Positions 5,814 to 8,677 of a stretch of 8,677 bases of DNA are shown here, piece by piece. Position 1 is the stretch's first letter, and the number at the start of each line of letters is the position of its first letter. The position numbers and the translations under genes are program-made. The DNA comes from an uncultured Clostridia bacterium (GTDB lineage: Bacteria; Bacillota; Clostridia; Christensenellales; Aristaeellaceae), in assembly GCA_937907055.1 (NCBI GenBank), contig CALCTW010000026.1, positions 1 to 8,677 on the forward strand. The letters are read 5' to 3'. The notes below the pieces were generated by a model. That model saw only the letters and a list, made by a program, of their open reading frames with translations, made no database searches and was not told the origin of the DNA.

Positions 5814-5842
5814 TTGTAAGATGGAGGAAAAAATGGTATTAT
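5814..5842 (+). promoter_or_regulatory. Second promoter P2, DUF6273 gene
   Basis: TTGTAA (5814-5819), a 17-bp spacer, then TATTAT (5837-5842) preceded by TG-G, again an extended -10. Start near 5849 would give a leader of about 28 nt before the ATG at 5877. Confidence 0.5.
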
Positions 5843-6194
5843 ATTATTAATAGATACTGCTGTGGGGGAAAACAAAATGAAACGATATTTGTCCGCGATG
5901 ATCTGTATAGTGATGCTGCTGTGCATGATGCCGTTTGGAACGGTACAGGCAGATGATTTGGGCAGCATCAAGTGGAAATGGATCGGTACACTTTGGGTGA
6001 CAGATGCGAGTGACTGGTATTATCCGGCCAGAAAAGATCTGGAGATACTGTGTTCTTATGTAATGGAAGATATCAAAGAATAGGGAACCAATGAAACAAA
6101 AAGCATCATGGACCAAGCCTTAAACAGCGGGGAGATTTACTTTGGTGTATAGCCGGCTTACTATAAAAATGGAAAAACAAGAACAATTGTTGTC

Positions 6195-7778
6195 ATGTAT
6201 TGCTTTGGCACGTCAAAAGTCATTGCTTTTGCAGGGATTTTCTATCTTGATGATCTAAAGTCAAGTAAGCCCTCTATTTCGGTCGATAGCAGAAGCGAAA
6301 AGGATTCGACATACAAGTCCGCGATCAATGACCGAAGCTGGGTATACAAGATGAATACGTCAGATCTGAAGCGGTACCTTTCGATCATGGGTTATAATAA
6401 TACCCCCACCCCGAGGCCGACCAAAACACCGACCCCCAAGCCTACGCCGAGCCCTACGCCCACACCCAGCCCAAAGCCGACCGCGACAGCAGCGCCGGTG
6501 CAGGTGATCAACGGGTTGCCGATGGTGCATGTGACCAACACGCCTACGCCCAGCCCGACGCCGACTCCCAGTCCCACACCTACACCCACGCCGAGCCCCA
6601 CGCCCAGCCCGACCCCCATTCCGATGGAGGCTCTGAAGCGCGTGGATGATATGACGGACACTACCCTTCAATACAGTGAGAATAACTTTAATTTTGAAGG
6701 AAACCTGTACAATGTGTATCAGTATACGATGCCGGGCGACAGGGACGCGTTTTTGAACGCGTATCGGCAGAGCGCGGAAGCAATGAAATACACGGTGACC
6801 GAGGATAATGAACTGGGCACCCCCGCGATGCGCCTGACCGACCTGAACGGCAATACTGCCCTGCTGCTGTATGACTACGGCGGCGTGATGATGCTGATGG
6901 TGCCGCTGAATATGGATTACGGCAAGGCCAAGCCGACCGCAACACCGAGCCCCTCGCCTACACCCAAGGTGACAGCCACCCCGACCCCGGCAGTAGTGAA
7001 GAAGACGATCACGAAACAGGTGATCACCATTGACAGCGGTTCGTTTATCCGTTCCGGTCCGGGAGGCAGTTATGAACAGGTTGGAGCAACCGGACAAAGA
7101 AGCCAAACCACAGAATTGCTTGGTCAGATGACAAGTAATGGTGAAACATGGTATAAGATCGTTTGGGATGACTGTGCAGAAGCGTATGTACATTCTTCTC
7201 GTGCGGGATCACCGGAAACAAAATCCGAGACAGTATATACCTATAAAGGGAAGCAGTATATTACCTTCGGCCATTATGAACAGGACAATAATACGAACAA
7301 CGGAAAAGAACCGATCGAGTGGATCATTTTGGATTATGACGCAAAGAATAATCGCGCGCTGGTGATCAGCCGGTATGGACTGGACGCGCATCGGTTTGAC
7401 GCGAGTACCTATCAGGGTTGGGATAAGAGTGAGATCCGCGGCTGGCTGAACAGCACCTTCTTGAACACGGCGTTTACCGCAGCGGAACAGAAGGCAATTG
7501 CGACCACGACCGTCAAGACCGGCAATAATGATGAATGGGTAGCGCACGATAAAAAGATGGGCTGGAGTTACGATACAGTCAACGGCGGAGCGGATACGCA
7601 GGATAAAGTATTCTTGCTGAGCGTTGAGGAAGCCATGGCGTATGGTGGATACAGCACGCTTGAGGATTTCTTTAAAAAGAAAACAGACAAAATGAAGGTG
7701 TTGCCGACCAAATACGCATTAGTGCAGGGTGCTGATACATATGGCGACTACAAGTTGAACGGTGTGGGGTGCTGCTAG
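6195..7778 (+). CDS. Longest uninterrupted piece of the DUF6273 frame (527 aa)
   Basis: This is what a standard-code gene caller would report: ATG 6195 to the third in-frame TAG (7776-7778). It lies wholly within the larger frame 5877-7919. The ATG has no ribosome site (the upstream bases are AACAATTGTTGTC), and the piece lacks the signal peptide and the last 46 residues of DUF6273, including WWLRSP and VRPAFWLNL. I doubt it is a separate functional gene. The other standard-code piece is 5877-6083 (68 aa, signal peptide plus about 43 residues). Confidence 0.35.
   Translation: MYCFGTSKVIAFAGIFYLDDLKSSKPSISVDSRSEKDSTYKSAINDRSWVYKMNTSDLKRYLSIMGYNNTPTPRPTKTPTPKPTPSPTPTPSPKPTATAAPVQVINGLPMVHVTNTPTPSPTPTPSPTPTPTPSPTPSPTPIPMEALKRVDDMTDTTLQYSENNFNFEGNLYNVYQYTMPGDRDAFLNAYRQSAEAMKYTVTEDNELGTPAMRLTDLNGNTALLLYDYGGVMMLMVPLNMDYGKAKPTATPSPSPTPKVTATPTPAVVKKTITKQVITIDSGSFIRSGPGGSYEQVGATGQRSQTTELLGQMTSNGETWYKIVWDDCAEAYVHSSRAGSPETKSETVYTYKGKQYITFGHYEQDNNTNNGKEPIEWIILDYDAKNNRALVISRYGLDAHRFDASTYQGWDKSEIRGWLNSTFLNTAFTAAEQKAIATTTVKTGNNDEWVAHDKKMGWSYDTVNGGADTQDKVFLLSVEEAMAYGGYSTLEDFFKKKTDKMKVLPTKYALVQGADTYGDYKLNGVGCC
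6402..6623 (+). repeat. Pro/Thr/Ser-rich linker repeats within the DUF6273 gene
   Basis: Two blocks of TPTPSP-like units (6402-6497 and 6540-6623), separated by a short VQVINGLPMVHVTN segment; a third, shorter block lies at 6933-6989. Such linkers are common spacers in secreted wall proteins of Clostridia. The low-complexity GC-rich DNA is prone to slippage, yet the frame is intact. It also opens long spurious Gly/Val- and Arg-rich frames on the opposite strand. Confidence 0.85.
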
Positions 7779-7925
7779 TGGTGGCTGCGTTCGCCCAGCG
7801 GCGAGAGTAAGTTCGGGTCCTTCGTTTACTACGATGGCAGTCTTGTCAGCAGCTTCGTGGACAGCACACTAGCGGTGCGGCCAGCATTCTGGCTTAATCT
7901 GGATTCTATTATCCCTTAATGAAAG

Positions 7926-8084
7926 AGAGCGAAGCGAACGGAATCTTTTGCTCTGAGGGAGCGATATCGTGGTGTGGGAACGATGCGATGAGTGATCATC
8001 GCATCGTGACACGCACGCGCTGCAAAATTTCGTTAAGAAATTTTGCTACATCTTGACTGATAATCTCCGCCTCCGCAGAGGCGG
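7926..8084. repeat. Hairpin array downstream of the DUF6273 gene
   Basis: Four inverted repeats occur in 160 bp. The first is AGAGCGAA/TTTGCTCT (7926-7933 with 7947-7954, one G-T pair). The second is a perfect 12-bp stem with GTGA tetraloop (7980-7991 with 7996-8007), flanked by GTGT/ACAC. The third is the perfect 10-bp GCAAAATTTC/GAAATTTTGC (8022-8031 with 8037-8046). The fourth is CCGCCTC/GAGGCGG with loop CGCA (8067-8073 with 8078-8084). The fourth is embraced by possible longer-range TCTCC/GGAGA and TGACT/AGTCA pairings. No protein frame is credible here. It may be an interspersed repeat, a structured RNA or a processed 3' UTR. Confidence 0.6.
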
Positions 8085-8165
8085 TCCTTGCAGGGGAGAA
8101 GTCAGGGAATTGAATGGGACCTGATCATCCGGCAGGAATGACATTTCTATCATATGAAATTGTAC

Positions 8166-8219
8166 GGAACGGCTGAATGGCCGGTTCCAACGCGGCGGGG
8201 AGAGATCCCCGCCGTTTTT
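8166..8219 (+). terminator. Strong rho-independent terminator preceded by a bulged hairpin
   Basis: CGGCGGGG (8193-8200), loop AGAGAT, CCCCGCCG (8207-8214), then TTTTT (8215-8219). A further stem, GGAACGGC with GCC-G-GTTCC (one bulged base), lies immediately upstream at 8166-8188. It ends transcription from the DUF6273 gene or from an RNA within 7920-8219. Confidence 0.9.
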
Positions 8220-8358
8220 ATGGATATGGATGAAAGGAAAGTTAGAATCGAGCAACACCATCCGATCATAGCAAAAGCAAGAAACCTGCGACGATCACAA
8301 TAGGCTCTCTCCTGCAGCCGAAAAATCCTTCTCCAAACATCCCCCCGAAAAGACAGGT
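8220..8358. other. Intergenic region without recognised element
   Basis: This stretch lies between the terminator and the glnN promoter. It contains a 27-codon frame from ATG 8220 ending in TAG, but with no ribosome site and overlapping the terminator tail. I see no convincing gene or operator. Confidence 0.5.
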
Positions 8359-8388
8359 TTGACAATCTCTTGCTGTGAGCGGTATAAT
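8359..8388 (+). promoter_or_regulatory. Consensus promoter for glnN
   Basis: Perfect TTGACA (8359-8364) and perfect TATAAT (8383-8388), with an 18-bp spacer. The start near 8395 leaves a leader of about 37 nt, too short for a riboswitch. Any nitrogen control would have to act at or upstream of the promoter. Confidence 0.85.
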
Positions 8389-8431
8389 AATTTCCGTGTC
8401 GGTCTGTCCGGCATTGAGGAGGGAATTTCAT

Positions 8432-8677
8432 ATGATCAATGTGCCCGAGATATTCGGCAGCATGGTCTTCGGAGAGAGGGAGATGAAGGCCAGACTGCCG
8501 GAGGAGACGTATATTCGTCTTCAGAGGACCATTCACCTGGGAAAGCGCCTAGATATCTCATTGGCCAATGAGATCGCCGAGGCGATGAAGAACTGGGCCG
8601 TCGAAAAAGGCGCCACCCATTTCACCCACTGGTTTCAGCCGCTGACCGGAGTGACGGCTGAGAAACACGACAGCTTT
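8432..8677 (+). CDS. glnN: Type III glutamine synthetase, N-terminal part (runs off window)
   Basis: The first 82 codons of a frame open to the window edge. VPEIFGSMVFGEREMKARLP, then AMKNWAVEKGATHFTHWFQP and LTGVTAEKHDSF, are highly characteristic of the GlnN (GSIII) family, which makes glutamine from glutamate, ammonia and ATP in the cytoplasm. GSIII enzymes are about 700 residues long, so about one ninth is visible. AGGAGGG lies 8 nt before the ATG. The promoter is a near-perfect housekeeping type. No in-frame TAG is present in the visible part. Confidence 0.95.
   Translation, partial: MINVPEIFGSMVFGEREMKARLPEETYIRLQRTIHLGKRLDISLANEIAEAMKNWAVEKGATHFTHWFQPLTGVTAEKHDSF

Larger units (their letters stand above)
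5877..7919 (+). pseudogene. Secreted SH3b/DUF6273 protein interrupted by three in-frame TAG codons
   Basis: One frame runs from ATG 5877 (GGGGGA 8 nt upstream) to TAA 7917-7919, 681 codons, interrupted only by TAG at codons 69 (6081), 92 (6150) and 634 (7776). Order: signal peptide 1-25 (ends TVQA-DD), an unrecognised region to about 175, Pro/Thr-rich linkers 176-207 and 222-249, an unrecognised domain about 250-352 (YQYTMPGDRDAFLNAYRQSAE), a third linker 353-371, an SH3b domain about 377-446 (FIRSGPGGSYEQVG), and DUF6273 about 455-680 (ITFGHYEQDN, IEWIILDYD, IRGWLNSTFLN, then WWLRSPSG and VRPAFWLNL). The last TAG directly precedes WWLRSP, so the family's most conserved motif lies after a stop. 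There is no frameshift. The protein would be exported and wall-associated; DUF6273 has no known activity. It is either an amber-mutated pseudogene or translated through TAG. Confidence 0.8.

Noticed and set aside
5833..5850. Five-codon leader peptide MVLYY with a good GGAGG site 5' of the DUF6273 gene
   Set aside because: The same bases form the -10 region of promoter P2. The GGAGG spacing is probably incidental to the A-rich spacer.
6360..7193. Long minus-strand frames over the linker region (up to 277 codons, with Gly/Val-rich or Arg-rich products)
   Set aside because: They are mirror images of the Pro/Thr codon repeats on the plus strand. They have no ribosome site and no recognisable domain.
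5877..7919. Programmed frameshifting in the DUF6273 gene
   Set aside because: All pieces lie in the same frame. Only TAG codons interrupt it, so no shift is required.
8220..8303. 27-codon plus-strand frame ending in TAG between the terminator and glnN
   Set aside because: The start follows the terminator T-run directly, has no ribosome site, and the peptide matches no family I know.
1..8677. tRNA, rRNA, CRISPR array, insertion sequence or prophage genes
   Set aside because: I saw no tRNA cloverleaf, no regularly spaced direct repeats, and no transposase, integrase or phage structural frame in the window.

Overview
The window looks like chromosomal DNA of an uncultured anaerobic Bacillota, most likely a gut Clostridia lineage. 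The grounds are strong AGGAGG-type ribosome sites, TTGACA/TATAAT promoters with many extended -10 elements, a type III glutamine synthetase, a secreted DUF6273 protein with Pro/Thr-rich linkers, and small SH3b and HD proteins. The lineage is an inference from gene families.

Layout. (1) 1-393, minus: start of an FAD-dependent oxidoreductase cut by the window edge, overlapped by a dubious 33-codon ORF. (2) 619-1956, minus: a thiol/peroxide-defence set made of a Cys-type glutathione peroxidase, a TSCPD-domain protein and an OhrR-type MarR regulator. (3) 2118-3442, plus: an HxlR-family redox regulator followed by a DUF1295 membrane protein. Divergent, overlapping promoters and a perfect 17-bp palindrome lie between blocks 2 and 3. 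(4) 3537-4957, minus: a DUF1349 protein with a long structured leader, and a secreted double-SH3b protein, each with its own promoter and terminator. (5) 5228-5650, minus: a small HD-domain (SpoT-like) protein interrupted by one in-frame TAG. (6) 5877-7919, plus: a large secreted SH3b/DUF6273 protein whose frame is open except for three in-frame TAG codons. (7) 7920-8219: a run of hairpins ending in a strong terminator. (8) 8432-8677, plus: the start of glnN behind a near-perfect promoter.

The most notable signal is codon-level. Two adjacent divergent genes carry four premature stops, all TAG, with no frameshift and with conserved family sequence on both sides of the HD and DUF6273 C-terminal stops. 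No complete gene in the window ends in TAG (all end in TAA or TGA). Two readings are possible: ordinary amber-mutated pseudogenes, or a lineage that suppresses or recodes TAG. The lack of TAG in the other genes argues against heavy genome-wide use as a sense codon. The window alone cannot decide.

The second signal is regulatory. One palindrome sits where it could control both the peroxidase operon and the HxlR regulator, giving a compact redox switch. The third is the unexplained hairpin array after the DUF6273 gene, which could be an interspersed repeat or a structured RNA.
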